Source of the DNA: Hydrogenophilales bacterium
GTDB taxonomy: Bacteria > Pseudomonadota > Gammaproteobacteria > Burkholderiales > Eutrophovitaceae
Assembly (NCBI GenBank): GCA_902601765.1
Contig: CACKOO010000012.1
Coordinates: forward strand, 1 to 38,156
Direction: 5' to 3'
Length of the DNA: 38,156 bases
A program made the position numbers and the translations under genes. Of this stretch, positions 1-8,189 are shown one piece after another; within the stretch, counting starts at the first letter, position 1; each line of letters opens with the position of its first letter. The notes beneath the pieces are model-generated. The model saw only the letters and a list, made by a program, of their open reading frames with translations. It searched no databases and was not told where the DNA came from.

Positions 1-1
1 G

Positions 2-88
2 AAAGCTCTTGAACCAACCAAGTTCAATGAGTTGATTCAAACTTCCCGTGGAGCTGGTTATATGCTCTCCAAAAGTGCGATTAAATAA
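2..88 (+). CDS. C-terminal end of an OmpR/PhoB-family response regulator (partial)
   Basis: The open frame from base 2 to the TAA at 86-88 encodes the last 28 residues of a protein whose start lies left of the window. It reads KALEPTKF...LIQTSRGAGYML...AIK. The 'lrkALep ... lIqTvRGxGYxl' pattern is the recognition-helix and C-terminal hairpin signature of the winged-helix DNA-binding domain of OmpR/PhoB regulators, and the wording is closest to PhoB as I know it. No cognate histidine kinase follows. Instead, a truncated PhoB-like receiver domain lies on the opposite strand at 180-452, so this may be a displaced half of the same gene. Family assignment is secure; the PhoB identity is likely but rests on 28 residues. 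Confidence 0.7.
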   Translation, partial: KALEPTKFNELIQTSRGAGYMLSKSAIK

Positions 89-179
89 ATATCAACAAAT
101 AATCTTTGTAATAGTAGATTTTGGATTGTCGAATAATAAATGAGGTGTTTGGATGTGGAGTGATGATAGCCCTGCCATA

Positions 180-452
180 TCAATTTTCATCAGTTTTGGC
201 AGTTAGGAAGATAATAGGTATTCGTTTTGTCCGAGGGTCGGTCTTTAGCCTCTGGACTAAAGTTATCCCACTCATGACCGGCAGCATCCAGTCGATTATG
301 ATTAGGTTTGGTAGTGACTCCTTTATATTTTTTAAAGCCTCTTCTCCCGTACTCACTATAAAAGAGTCATAACCTGACAGCTTAAGATTTAAGGCAATTA
401 GAGTTTGAATTGCTGGCTCGTCTTCTACTATTAATATTTTACCAAGAGACAT
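180..452 (-). pseudogene. phoB: Truncated PhoB-like receiver domain
   Basis: These 90 residues form the N-terminal part of a CheY-like receiver. Visible are the acidic pair Glu10-Asp11 in ILIVEDE, the phospho-acceptor Asp54 in IIIDWMLP, and Thr84 in FLTAK. The WMLP and KRIPII wording is characteristic of PhoB. The frame stops at a TGA (182-180) just before the segment that should hold beta-5 with the invariant Lys, alpha-5 and the whole DNA-binding domain (PhoB is normally about 229 residues). Dropping one base at the stop gives D-M-A-G-L, like the usual receiver continuation, after which similarity fades. A PhoB-type C-terminus occurs on the other strand at 2-88. The gene is therefore probably broken by inversion, frameshift or a chimeric join. 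As written it could not be a working transcription factor. Confidence 0.65.
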
Positions 453-598
453 GTTATTTCTTTTCTTTTGAAAAAAACATAAAAGTTATATTATGCGCTA
501 TTAATTACAATTTTGTTACAGCATGTCACCAGAAGCAAGTCCCCATAAAGAGAGAATTTTTAGCACTATTAGGATAAGTAACTACAACGAGGTCCCAT

Positions 599-982
599 TT
601 GAGAGCGTATAGTCCTGAACAAGTTTCTCTAGAAAAAATCGTATTACACTCCAAGTCGAGATTTTTGGAGTTAGTATTTTGTGATGGATTTAAAACTAGT
701 ATTACGTGTGAGTTTTTGCGAGTCTATTCACCATCAGCAGAAGTTCGAGGGCATGGACGTGGTCAAGAGGTTTTGCAGTTTGGGAAAAAAAACGTATCAA
801 TTACAAACATAGAGCAAATTGGTAACTATGCCATTAAAATAACTTTTAGTGACGGCCATGACACAGGGCTTTACTCATGGAGATACCTAAGAGATATTGG
901 GGAAAATCAAAACGAGCTTTGGAAAAAGTACACGGAACGTTTGAAAGAAAATGGTCGCAAGCGCGAGAACGAAAAGGAGTAA
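599..982 (+). CDS. DUF971 (gamma-butyrobetaine-hydroxylase-like N-terminal) protein
   Basis: A 127-residue protein made almost entirely of the DUF971 fold, the small domain also found at the N-terminus of gamma-butyrobetaine hydroxylase. Supporting features are the N-terminal LRVYSPSAEVRGHG segment and the typical 'Y-S-W-x-Y-L-R-D-I-G' motif near residues 92-101; the C-terminus is a charged Lys/Glu tail. The start is TTG at 599, chosen because an AGG-type ribosome site lies about 6 bases upstream. Its own function is not established. In many beta- and gammaproteobacteria it stands directly before ubiE, as here (6-base gap), which suggests a supporting role in ubiquinone synthesis or quinone-linked metabolism. 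That role is inference from neighbourhood only. Confidence 0.85.
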   Translation: MRAYSPEQVSLEKIVLHSKSRFLELVFCDGFKTSITCEFLRVYSPSAEVRGHGRGQEVLQFGKKNVSITNIEQIGNYAIKITFSDGHDTGLYSWRYLRDIGENQNELWKKYTERLKENGRKRENEKE

Positions 983-988
983 GTTAAT

Positions 989-1720
989 TTGAAAAATGAA
1001 ACAAACTTTGGTTTTTCTAAGGTTCTAAAAGAAGAAAAGACACAAAAAGTTAAAGATGTATTTTCTTCGGTTTCTAATAGATATGATTTAATGAATGATC
1101 TCATGTCGGTTGGTTTTCATCGCTATTGGAAGAAATTTGCGGTTGATTCCTGCCGGCTTAGAGAAAATAACATGGTTTTAGATCTGGCAGGTGGTACAGG
1201 AGATTTAACCAAACTCATTGTCGCAAAAGTAGGTCAAGAAAATGTATTTACATCTGATATAAATATAAACATGCTTCACCAAGGTCGAGTCAACTTGATT
1301 GACAAAGGGATAAATGTGCCGATGGTGCTGTGTGACGCCGAATCGATACCATTTTCACCAGGTACGTTTGACTGCGTCATTGTCGGTTTTGGAATTCGTA
1401 ATATGACAGATAAAGAGAAAGCATTACATGAGATTTACCGAGTCTTAAAATGGGGTGGTCAAGCCGTCGTGTTAGAATTCTCGGATGTATGGCAGCCAAT
1501 TAAAAAGATATATGATGCCTATTCTTTTAAAGTTTTACCGTATTTGGGTTCTAAAATAGCCAAAGATAGGGATAGTTACCAGTATCTTGCAGAATCTATT
1601 CGGATGCATCCTTCAAAAAAAGACTTTAGCAAAATCTTCAAGCGAGTGGGGTTTAGTGTTCTAGATGTTTCCAGTTTAAGTTTAGGGATTGTTGCTATTC
1701 ATAGAGGTTACAAATGTTGA
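989..1720 (+). CDS. ubiE: Ubiquinone/menaquinone biosynthesis C-methyltransferase UbiE
   Basis: A SAM-dependent C-methyltransferase that methylates the benzoquinol ring in ubiquinone synthesis (2-methoxy-6-polyprenyl-benzoquinol to its 3-methyl form). At 243 residues it matches the family (about 250). Visible are the family N-terminus (KVKDVFSSVSNRYDLMND, about 21-37), SAM motif I VLDLAGGTGD (63-72), the FGIRNMTD block (134-141) and the C-terminal YQYLAESIRMHP signature (about 198-208). The start is TTG at 989, with AAGGAG at 974-979 as ribosome site. It overlaps ubiJ by 7 bases, so the two are probably translationally coupled. Whether it also serves menaquinone cannot be judged from this window. 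Confidence 0.96.
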   Translation: MKNETNFGFSKVLKEEKTQKVKDVFSSVSNRYDLMNDLMSVGFHRYWKKFAVDSCRLRENNMVLDLAGGTGDLTKLIVAKVGQENVFTSDININMLHQGRVNLIDKGINVPMVLCDAESIPFSPGTFDCVIVGFGIRNMTDKEKALHEIYRVLKWGGQAVVLEFSDVWQPIKKIYDAYSFKVLPYLGSKIAKDRDSYQYLAESIRMHPSKKDFSKIFKRVGFSVLDVSSLSLGIVAIHRGYKC

Positions 1721-2295
1721 AAGATTTAGGCCTGAAAATATTGATCAAAACGATAAATCGGTTATTGGAAAATGATTCTGAAAATCGTGATGTCTTGGCT
1801 GACTATAGGTTAAAGGCTTTTAAGGTTTGTCTACCAATCGGATCCATTGATACCATAGTGATGGAGGATGGTTATTTGGCAATTTCTGGCAAGCAAGAAA
1901 ATGTAGATGTCGCTATAACTATACCTAGCGAAGCTATTGCTTCTTTGCCTTTGGGTTTTGAAGAATTTCGTAAAAAAATTGAAATCCATGGTAATGCTGA
2001 TTTTGCGGCAGCTTTGTCAAAGGTTTTTACTCGTTTGCATTGGGATTATGAAGAAGATCTGAGTCACATAGTGGGGGATATAGCGGCACATCGCATAGGA
2101 ACTGATATTAGGGCTTTAAGAGGGTGGTTTTATGAGGTAAAAGTCGCCCTGTCAGCAAATGCAGTGGAATATGTTACTGAGGAAATAAATCTGGTAATTA
2201 ACGGAACAGAAATTGGCTGGTTTGTTAACGAAGTAGATGAATTTAGAGACTCAATCGAAAGGCTAGAGCAGAGATTGATTTATCTTGAAAAATAA
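1714..2295 (+). CDS. ubiJ: Ubiquinone biosynthesis accessory factor UbiJ (SCP2 domain)
   Basis: A 193-residue protein with an N-terminal SCP2-like sterol-carrier domain (about residues 10-105) and a C-terminal helical part ending in a heptad-like Glu/Arg-rich segment. UbiJ binds ubiquinone intermediates and, with UbiK, forms the accessory part of the soluble Ubi complex (established for the family in E. coli). It is recognised by size (E. coli about 201), SCP2 pattern (an IPSEAIASLPLGF region and EIHGNADFAAALSKVF) and its place between ubiE and ubiB. The ATG at 1714 overlaps the ubiE stop. Sequence conservation in this family is low, so context carries part of the call. Confidence 0.88.
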   Translation: MLKDLGLKILIKTINRLLENDSENRDVLADYRLKAFKVCLPIGSIDTIVMEDGYLAISGKQENVDVAITIPSEAIASLPLGFEEFRKKIEIHGNADFAAALSKVFTRLHWDYEEDLSHIVGDIAAHRIGTDIRALRGWFYEVKVALSANAVEYVTEEINLVINGTEIGWFVNEVDEFRDSIERLEQRLIYLEK

Positions 2296-2330
2296 AATTA
2301 GATGGTTTGATTTGTTAGGGTTATAGTTAA

Positions 2331-3872
2331 ATGCATTTTTTTCGCCTTCTTAAAATTACTTTTACTGCTATTCGTTTTGGATTAGATCAGTTTATTTTTA
2401 CGCACAGACGATTACTTATCTTGCGATTTTTAACCAAAATACTGTTGTTTTGGCGAATTTTAGATAAACCTAGGGGAGAAAGATTGCGATTGGCCTTAGA
2501 GTCTTTAGGGCCTATTTTTGTAAAATTCGGCCAGGTACTATCTACTAGGCGTGATCTTTTGCCCGAGGATATTGCGGATGAGCTTTCTCGACTTCAGGAC
2601 CAAGTTCCCCCAGTTGGACCTGAGATAGTTGAGCCGATATTGCATAGCGCTTATAAGGGAGATCTGAAGAAAGTCTTCAAAACCTTCAATTCAACGGCAG
2701 AAGCAAGTGCTTCCGTAGCCCAGGTGCATTTTGGTATATTGTCTGATGGTAAAGAAGTCGCGGTCAAGATTCTTAGGCCCGGAATACAGAACATTATAAG
2801 AAAAGATTTAGGCCTCTTAAACGCGGGGGCTTGGGTTATCGAGCAGTTGTTTCCTGATGGTAAAAGGTTAAAGCCCAGAGAAGTAGTGGCAGAGTTCGAG
2901 AAACATTTGGCTGATGAATTAGATTTATTAAAAGAAGCAGCGAATGCTAGCCAACTTGGTCGGAATTTCCCAAACTCCCAATTACTAGATGTGCCTGAGG
3001 TATATTGGGATTTTTGCACGACTAATGTGATGGTTATGGAAAGAATGAGTGGTATTCCAGTAAGTAAAATTTCTCAACTACGAAAAATAAATATTGATCT
3101 GAAAAAATTAGCAAGTAGGGGAGTAGAAATATTTTTTACTCAAGTTTTTAGGGATGGGTTTTTTCATGCTGATATGCATCCTGGAAATATACTTGTCGGC
3201 CGTGATGGAAAATATATTGCTTTAGACTTTGGAATCATGGGCACTTTGGGTGAATATGATAAGCAATATTTAGCCAGAAATTTTTTAGCTTTTTTTCGAC
3301 GGGATTATCGAGATGTAGCGCAGGCTCATGTTGACGCTGGCTGGGTACCTCCGAATACACGTGTAGAGGAATTTGAGGGTGCAATCCGCGCAGTTTGTGA
3401 GCCAATTTTCGATCGGCCGCTAAAAGAAATTTCATTCGGAAAATTACTCCTTCATTTATTTCAAACTGCGCGACGTTTTAACGTAGTGATACAACCTCAG
3501 TTGGTATTATTGCAAAAGACTTTACTAAATATCGAAGGTTTAGGAAGAGAACTCGATCCAGATTTGGATTTGTGGAAAACTGCGAAGCCTTTCTTGGAAA
3601 GCTGGATGTCGGAACAAGTTGGCTGGAGAGCATTAATCACAAATTTAAATCGAGAAGCTCCGCAATGGGCAAAAGTTTTTCCAAAGCTGCCATCCATGAT
3701 TCATGATGCCTTGGAAAACAAATTATATGTTTCCAGAGATGAAGAAAAAATTGAATTATTAATTAGGCACCAAAAGAGACAGGAAAAATTAATTTGGTTT
3801 TTGACTGGCATCGTAGCGTGTACTTTTTTTCCGATACTGTATTTTTTTTTCGTCTTTTTGCATAAGGTTTAA
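2331..3872 (+). CDS. ubiB: Atypical kinase/ATPase UbiB, ubiquinone biosynthesis
   Basis: A member of the ABC1/ADCK/UbiB protein-kinase-like family, required for ubiquinone synthesis and thought to use ATP hydrolysis to help extract or deliver lipid intermediates at the inner membrane. Length 513 (E. coli 546). Family marks are the KxGQ motif (K65-Q68, KFGQ), the Ala-rich loop ASASVAQVH (125-133) in place of a P-loop, a VKILRPG lysine strand, the catalytic HADMHPGNIL (279-288) and the DFG triplet (299-301). A hydrophobic C-terminal segment at about 486-510 is the expected membrane anchor. It lies 35 bases after ubiJ and closes the operon. Confidence 0.97.
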   Translation: MHFFRLLKITFTAIRFGLDQFIFTHRRLLILRFLTKILLFWRILDKPRGERLRLALESLGPIFVKFGQVLSTRRDLLPEDIADELSRLQDQVPPVGPEIVEPILHSAYKGDLKKVFKTFNSTAEASASVAQVHFGILSDGKEVAVKILRPGIQNIIRKDLGLLNAGAWVIEQLFPDGKRLKPREVVAEFEKHLADELDLLKEAANASQLGRNFPNSQLLDVPEVYWDFCTTNVMVMERMSGIPVSKISQLRKINIDLKKLASRGVEIFFTQVFRDGFFHADMHPGNILVGRDGKYIALDFGIMGTLGEYDKQYLARNFLAFFRRDYRDVAQAHVDAGWVPPNTRVEEFEGAIRAVCEPIFDRPLKEISFGKLLLHLFQTARRFNVVIQPQLVLLQKTLLNIEGLGRELDPDLDLWKTAKPFLESWMSEQVGWRALITNLNREAPQWAKVFPKLPSMIHDALENKLYVSRDEEKIELLIRHQKRQEKLIWFLTGIVACTFFPILYFFFVFLHKV

Positions 3873-4037
3873 AAAAAATATTTTCAGCAAAAAAAATTTC
3901 ATTAAATTGTAATAAATAGTTTTTAGTATTCTTCTTCTGTACTGTCGCATCAAAAATAAATGGTTAGGGGCGGCAGTGTTGGTCTTGAATTCCTTGCAAA
4001 AGAAAAGAGATATCATTTCTATATAGTGGATAAGAAT

Positions 4038-5399
4038 ATGAAATTTGAACAACTATTTGCAGCATGGGCTTTGGCTTTGTCAGTATGCCTCAGCGGTTTT
4101 TCAGGTGCTGTTTCTGCCGATACAGTCGATGTCGTTATCGAACATCTGAGAGCTAACGGCGTGATATCAGAGGAAGAATATCAGAGCTTAAAGTCAGTTA
4201 GCGGTTATGAAAAAGAGAAAGCCACCAAGATGGATAGCAAAATTCAAAAGCTCGAAAAAGCAATGAAGAAGGGAAAAAAGAAGAAAAAGTACCCTTCAAC
4301 TAAGATGGAAGGTCGCATGATGTTGGATTATCGTGACCACTCTCCAGATGCTACAGCGGACCTTAAGGGTAAGCCTTCGCCAGCAATTGATATTCGCCGT
4401 GCTCGCCTTGGAACGAAAGTTAAGCTTGCCGACAATATTAAAGGTGAAGTTGTTCTTGACATAAGTGAAGATGGGGCGGAACTTGATTCTGCCAAAATGG
4501 CATACAAACTGCCGAATAAAATGTCGATGGTTTTTGGGAAAACCAAAGTTCCTTTTTCCTTAGAAGAAATGACAAGTTCACGCTGGATAGATTTTCAAGA
4601 GCGAAGCCTTGCAAACGCTTACGGTGGAGTCGGTAAAAATCCTTCGATAGGTTTGGTTGGAAAACTCGGTGACATTGGTGGATTTTATTTTGCCTACGCC
4701 TCACAAGAAACAAAAGACGATCAAGAAGGGAAAATGACGGCATTAAGAGCTACAGCAAATTTTGGTACTCCCAAAGAAAGCGTATTTCACATCGGACTGG
4801 GAATAACTCAGGGTGATCGCGCCGAGGGCGAGGTTGATCGAACCTACGCTGGACGTGGCCAAAAGTTTTTTAAAGCTGACGATATCGATACGGCGTCTGG
4901 AGAGTATGAGCACGCAAGACAAGGCCTAGAACTTGCTGTAGCAATGGGTTCATTCAAGGCTCAATACGAGACAATCACCACAAACTATAGTGGTGTCGAG
5001 GCTACAACCAATGCAGGCTCGTTCGACAAAGACATAGTGACTAGCTATCTAAACTTGATGTATATGGTTACGGGCGAGAAATACGCCAAAGCGTATAAAA
5101 CAAGTTCTGGCAAATTTGACAAGATTAAGCCTATCAATAAGGATAGAGGCGCTATAGAAATTGGTGTGCGTTTTGCTTCTTTTGACGCTAGCGATTTTGA
5201 TGGTGGGAATGGTCCAAGACTTACTAGCGGTTACACTTCTGAGGCCGATTCAACAACCTACGGGTTAAAATGGATTCCAACAACTAATGTTCGTTTTTTG
5301 ATCAACTATCAGGTAACTGATTACGAGACAGCTGTAACAAGTGTCGACAGTGAGACAAAAGAGAAAACTTGGCTAACCCGAGCGCAGTTCTCTTTCTAA
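4038..5399 (+). CDS. Phosphate-selective-type outer-membrane porin (OprO/OprP family)
   Basis: An outer-membrane beta-barrel of the Porin_O_P family. The start is ATG at 4038, because it gives a clean signal peptide (MKFEQLF, hydrophobic core, cleavage after AVSA); an upstream in-frame ATG at 3960 would only add 26 non-signal residues. Mature residues begin with the family's 'LRANGVISEEEY' segment, then a short Lys-rich coiled-coil stretch (KIQKLEKAMKKGKKKKK), then an ARRAR-containing first strand and alternating strands through to a terminal Phe (AQFSF), the outer-membrane assembly signal. The length of 453 residues suits a 16-stranded barrel. OprP-type porins take up phosphate or polyphosphate; selectivity here is inferred from family only. 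A bidirectional-looking terminator follows immediately. Confidence 0.85.
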   Translation: MKFEQLFAAWALALSVCLSGFSGAVSADTVDVVIEHLRANGVISEEEYQSLKSVSGYEKEKATKMDSKIQKLEKAMKKGKKKKKYPSTKMEGRMMLDYRDHSPDATADLKGKPSPAIDIRRARLGTKVKLADNIKGEVVLDISEDGAELDSAKMAYKLPNKMSMVFGKTKVPFSLEEMTSSRWIDFQERSLANAYGGVGKNPSIGLVGKLGDIGGFYFAYASQETKDDQEGKMTALRATANFGTPKESVFHIGLGITQGDRAEGEVDRTYAGRGQKFFKADDIDTASGEYEHARQGLELAVAMGSFKAQYETITTNYSGVEATTNAGSFDKDIVTSYLNLMYMVTGEKYAKAYKTSSGKFDKIKPINKDRGAIEIGVRFASFDASDFDGGNGPRLTSGYTSEADSTTYGLKWIPTTNVRFLINYQVTDYETAVTSVDSETKEKTWLTRAQFSF

Positions 5400-5424
5400 A
5401 GAAATTTAGAGAGGTGAAAGTAAT

Positions 5425-5460
5425 AAAAAAACCCGCCTCTTTTCAAGGGCGGGTTTTTTT
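5425..5460. terminator. Rho-independent terminator after the porin gene
   Basis: A near-perfect inverted repeat: seven A then CCCGCC (stem at 5432-5437) pairs with GGCGGG (5448-5453) across a 10-base loop, followed by a run of seven T. The A-run and T-run extend the stem, so it could work on both strands. It separates the porin from the next gene, which must therefore have its own promoter in 5461-5527. Confidence 0.92.
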
Positions 5461-5527
5461 ATAAATTTGTCATATTTGTCGGCGAAACTATCGATTGAAT
5501 AAATTGTAAAAGAGGGACAAGAAAATA

Positions 5528-6982
5528 ATGTTAGAACTCATACCAAATGCCGTGCTTAGCCTTGTGATGGCGTCTTCAATCAACATAAAAGGCGATGCCG
5601 AAATCAATTCATACAACGCAGCTACTCAGCAGGTTTATGTAACCACGGCACATGGGCTTGCGGTAGTTGATATAAAAGATCCCAATAATATTAATTTACA
5701 AAAAAACATTGATTTTACCCAATCGCCATATTCATTTACGAATAAATTAACCAGTGTAGCTAGCCAGAAAAGACTAACAGCGGTTTCAATATCTGCAAAA
5801 AGCAGGCAGCAGCCGGGTCGAGTGATTCTTTTGGACACAAATGGTAAGATGTTGTCCTCTATTGAGGTTGGGCCACTACCTGATATGGTCACTTTTACCC
5901 CTGATGGAAAATATTTGTTGGTCGCAAACGAAGGAGAGCCGAGCGAGCCCGATGGTAAAATTGACCCTGCTGGATCAGTGAGTATTATTGACATATGGAA
6001 TCCATACGCACCTTCGGTAAAAACCGCAGATTTTTCGAAGTTTGATTCGCAATCCACAGCCTTGATAAAAGCAGGAGTCAGAATTTTTCCAGGAAAAAAA
6101 CCTTCGGAAGATTTTGAGCCCGAGTTTATCGCTGTATCAGCGGATGGGAAACATGCGATGGTAACTTTACAGGAGGCAAACGCGCTTGGACTTCTCAATA
6201 TCCAAGCTGCTTCTTTTGACAAAATTGTACCTCTAGGGTTTAAGTATTGGATGGGATTAGAGATCGACGTAACCGGCAAAGATAATGGGTATTTTCCAAG
6301 AAAAGATAGTCCGATAGTGGGCATGTATATGCCAGATGCTATAGCAAGTTTTGTTGGTAATGACAGTAAACAGTATTATGTGATGACAAATGAAGGTGAC
6401 GACCGCGACGATTTTATTGAAGGTGAAGAATCCATTAGGCTTGCTAAGTGGAAAGTTGATTTGGACAATCAGAAATTCCCGAATGCGAGAGAACTTCTTA
6501 ATAAAAAATGGTTAGGACGCTTAAAAACTCCAAAAATCACGGGATTGAATGGCGATATAGATGGTGACGGTGATATAGATATTATATATACGTACGGTGG
6601 GCGTTCATTTTCTATCGTCGATGCTCGGGGAAATCAAGTGTTTGAAAGTGGTGATCATATAGGACGTTTCATCGGACTAGCTGGTGGTCTTGATGAAAAA
6701 AGAGCTTCAAAGAAAGGCCCGGAACCCGAAGGAATTGCTGTAGGAACAGTAAACGGCAAAACTTATGCATTTGTAGGTATCGAAAGAGGAGCAGGAGGTG
6801 TTATGGTTTATGATGTTTCTAATCCTTTGGCTCCCACATTTGTTGCATATACAAATCACGATGGTGATCGATCTCCAGAGGGGTTAACTTTTATTCCATC
6901 TTCAGAGAGTCCGAATGGGATAAACCTTTTATTGGTGACCAACGAAAAATCCTCTACTCTTACAGTTTATGAATTGAGGTAA
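5528..6982 (+). CDS. Choice-of-anchor I (phytase-like / alkaline phosphatase-like beta-propeller) protein
   Basis: A 484-residue beta-propeller protein of the 'choice-of-anchor I' family, distantly related to phytase-like esterases and often annotated as alkaline phosphatase. Seen in the sequence are propeller-type repeats (LAVVDIKDPNN, PDGKYLLVANEGEP, SVSIIDIWNP, YYVMTNEGDDRDDF), a Ca-binding-like acidic loop NGDIDGDGDIDI about three-quarters of the way along, and a PEGIAVGTVNGKTYAFVGIERG near the end, all typical of the family. The N-terminus (MLELIPNAVLSLVMASS) is hydrophobic but short and lacks basic residues, and an upstream stop prevents extension, so secretion is uncertain. Placed after an OprP-type porin, a role in organophosphate use is plausible but unproven. 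Confidence 0.8.
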   Translation: MLELIPNAVLSLVMASSINIKGDAEINSYNAATQQVYVTTAHGLAVVDIKDPNNINLQKNIDFTQSPYSFTNKLTSVASQKRLTAVSISAKSRQQPGRVILLDTNGKMLSSIEVGPLPDMVTFTPDGKYLLVANEGEPSEPDGKIDPAGSVSIIDIWNPYAPSVKTADFSKFDSQSTALIKAGVRIFPGKKPSEDFEPEFIAVSADGKHAMVTLQEANALGLLNIQAASFDKIVPLGFKYWMGLEIDVTGKDNGYFPRKDSPIVGMYMPDAIASFVGNDSKQYYVMTNEGDDRDDFIEGEESIRLAKWKVDLDNQKFPNARELLNKKWLGRLKTPKITGLNGDIDGDGDIDIIYTYGGRSFSIVDARGNQVFESGDHIGRFIGLAGGLDEKRASKKGPEPEGIAVGTVNGKTYAFVGIERGAGGVMVYDVSNPLAPTFVAYTNHDGDRSPEGLTFIPSSESPNGINLLLVTNEKSSTLTVYELR

Positions 6983-7168
6983 TATTTTTCAATTGCTGGA
7001 TCAAATGTCTCTACCTATTTAAGATAGGCGGATACGACTTATGAGTAGTTTTGCGTTTGATTTATAGAAATCATGGCGAGGTGGCTTGCCCTAAACCGAT
7101 AGAAAAAAATATCTAGTAGAAACGCTAGGTAGAAAAAATACCACTAGCAAGAAGATGATAATATAAAA

Positions 7169-8125
7169 TTAGTCGATTTTATAGGCCTTAGAGGTTTCAC
7201 TAATGAGCTTGGATAAATTAGATTTTTTCAAACTATTAATCCCAGCTGCCTCTGCCCGACCGCCGCCAGTGTGAAAAATATTTGCGATTAACGCCGCCGA
7301 ATTGGAATGATTTTGAGGACGTCGAATGCTAACAACATAACTTTCAGGTTTTTCAATCATAACTAAATGCGCGTTTTCTGGATGCATTTGGTGTAATCTG
7401 TTAGCTAGTAGTCCTGACGACCGCCTAGCCCAATCTTCATTCGGCAAGACCACCCAACGAACGTTACCCGCAACCATTATTTTCTGCTCAAAGCCTTTTT
7501 GTATGTCTTCTTGTAAATTATTTTGTAATATTGTTATTAAATTATCAGAGGACATCATTTCAAATGGATCAGTGTAGTCATGAAGTTTTTGGTATAAATC
7601 ATCGGGAGCAATGTGTAGGTCATCAACATTTTCTCCGTAAGAATTATAGTTAATTGCTTCTCCAAGTAGACGTAGTTCACCAATTTGCTTTTTCGTAAGC
7701 CCTATTTCCAATGCCAATTCGTAAGCTAGTGCATGGAGGTTGTCACCATAACACGCAACAATTGCCCAGGAGCGATAACGACCGTTAATATGCTTGTCTA
7801 CTATTAGGCTTGTACACGTGCCACTATTCTGGTCAAGGTGAGTTGTTAGTAAAGGGTGATTTGGTGCCATATTCCCAGAGTGATGGTCAAACCACTCAAA
7901 GGATACGCCAGACTTGAGGCCACTTTTGAGAGACAAAATATTTGAGTTAATACTAATATCAAAGACGGAAACCAGGTCGTCTTGCTCAAAAATGACCTTC
8001 TCCAGTAGTCTAATATCTCTCTTCACACCGGTGATAAGTTTCCGATCGCTTGGTTCGGTTAATCTTAATTGATGAAGAGCGCAAATTCCGTCCGCATCTC
8101 CATTAAAGATATCATAGTAATTCAT
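7169..8125 (-). CDS. DHH-family phosphoesterase
   Basis: A 318-residue two-domain protein of the DHH/DHHA1 superfamily, whose members hydrolyse phosphodiester or phosphomonoester bonds using two metal ions. Visible ligand motifs are NGDADG near the N-terminus (D10, D12), D56 in VFDIS, and the family-naming D80-H81-H82 in WFDHH. The C-terminal GGGRAEAAGI (287-296) is the DHHA1 substrate-binding glycine motif. Members include RecJ, oligoribonuclease NrnA and pyrophosphatases; the short length excludes RecJ, and the true substrate (nanoRNA, pAp, cyclic-dinucleotide product or another) cannot be told from sequence. It stands alone, convergent with the upstream propeller gene and divergent from the ferredoxin gene. 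Confidence 0.88.
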   Translation of the reverse strand: MNYYDIFNGDADGICALHQLRLTEPSDRKLITGVKRDIRLLEKVIFEQDDLVSVFDISINSNILSLKSGLKSGVSFEWFDHHSGNMAPNHPLLTTHLDQNSGTCTSLIVDKHINGRYRSWAIVACYGDNLHALAYELALEIGLTKKQIGELRLLGEAINYNSYGENVDDLHIAPDDLYQKLHDYTDPFEMMSSDNLITILQNNLQEDIQKGFEQKIMVAGNVRWVVLPNEDWARRSSGLLANRLHQMHPENAHLVMIEKPESYVVSIRRPQNHSNSAALIANIFHTGGGRAEAAGINSLKKSNLSKLISETSKAYKID

Positions 8126-8159
8126 AAAATCAATTGTATTTAGGATGACGAAAACTAGT

Positions 8160-8165
8160 TATAAT
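8160..8165 (+). promoter_or_regulatory. Perfect -10 hexamer before the ferredoxin operon
   Basis: A consensus TATAAT sits 24 bases before the ATG at 8190 in the 64-base divergent gap. The -35 is weak: TTGTAT at 8134-8139 lies 20 bases away, longer than ideal. It is the most likely promoter for the co-oriented genes from 8190, but supported by pattern only. Confidence 0.4.
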
Positions 8166-8189
8166 ATGACACAATTTGGGAAAAAATAA

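Noticed and set aside
121..372. 83-codon open frame on the plus strand
   Set aside because: Overlaps antisense the receiver domain, which has clear motifs; no recognisable protein features.
513..529. Possible Pho box between the phoB fragment and DUF971 (TTGTTAC and ATGTCAC half-sites)
   Set aside because: The half-sites repeat with a 10-base period rather than the 11 of a Pho box, and the first is a poor match.
5466..5480. Direct repeat of TTTGTC before the choice-of-anchor gene, resembling a Pho box
   Set aside because: The period is 9 bases, not 11, and the second copy diverges after TTTGTC; chance in AT-rich DNA is enough.
5635..6324. 229-codon open frame on the minus strand
   Set aside because: It lies wholly antisense to the propeller gene, has no family resemblance and no ribosome site; a shadow of a well-supported gene.
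7014..7028. Hairpin CCTAT...ATAGG in the convergent gap after the propeller gene
   Set aside because: Only five AT-rich base pairs and no T-run; too weak to call a terminator.
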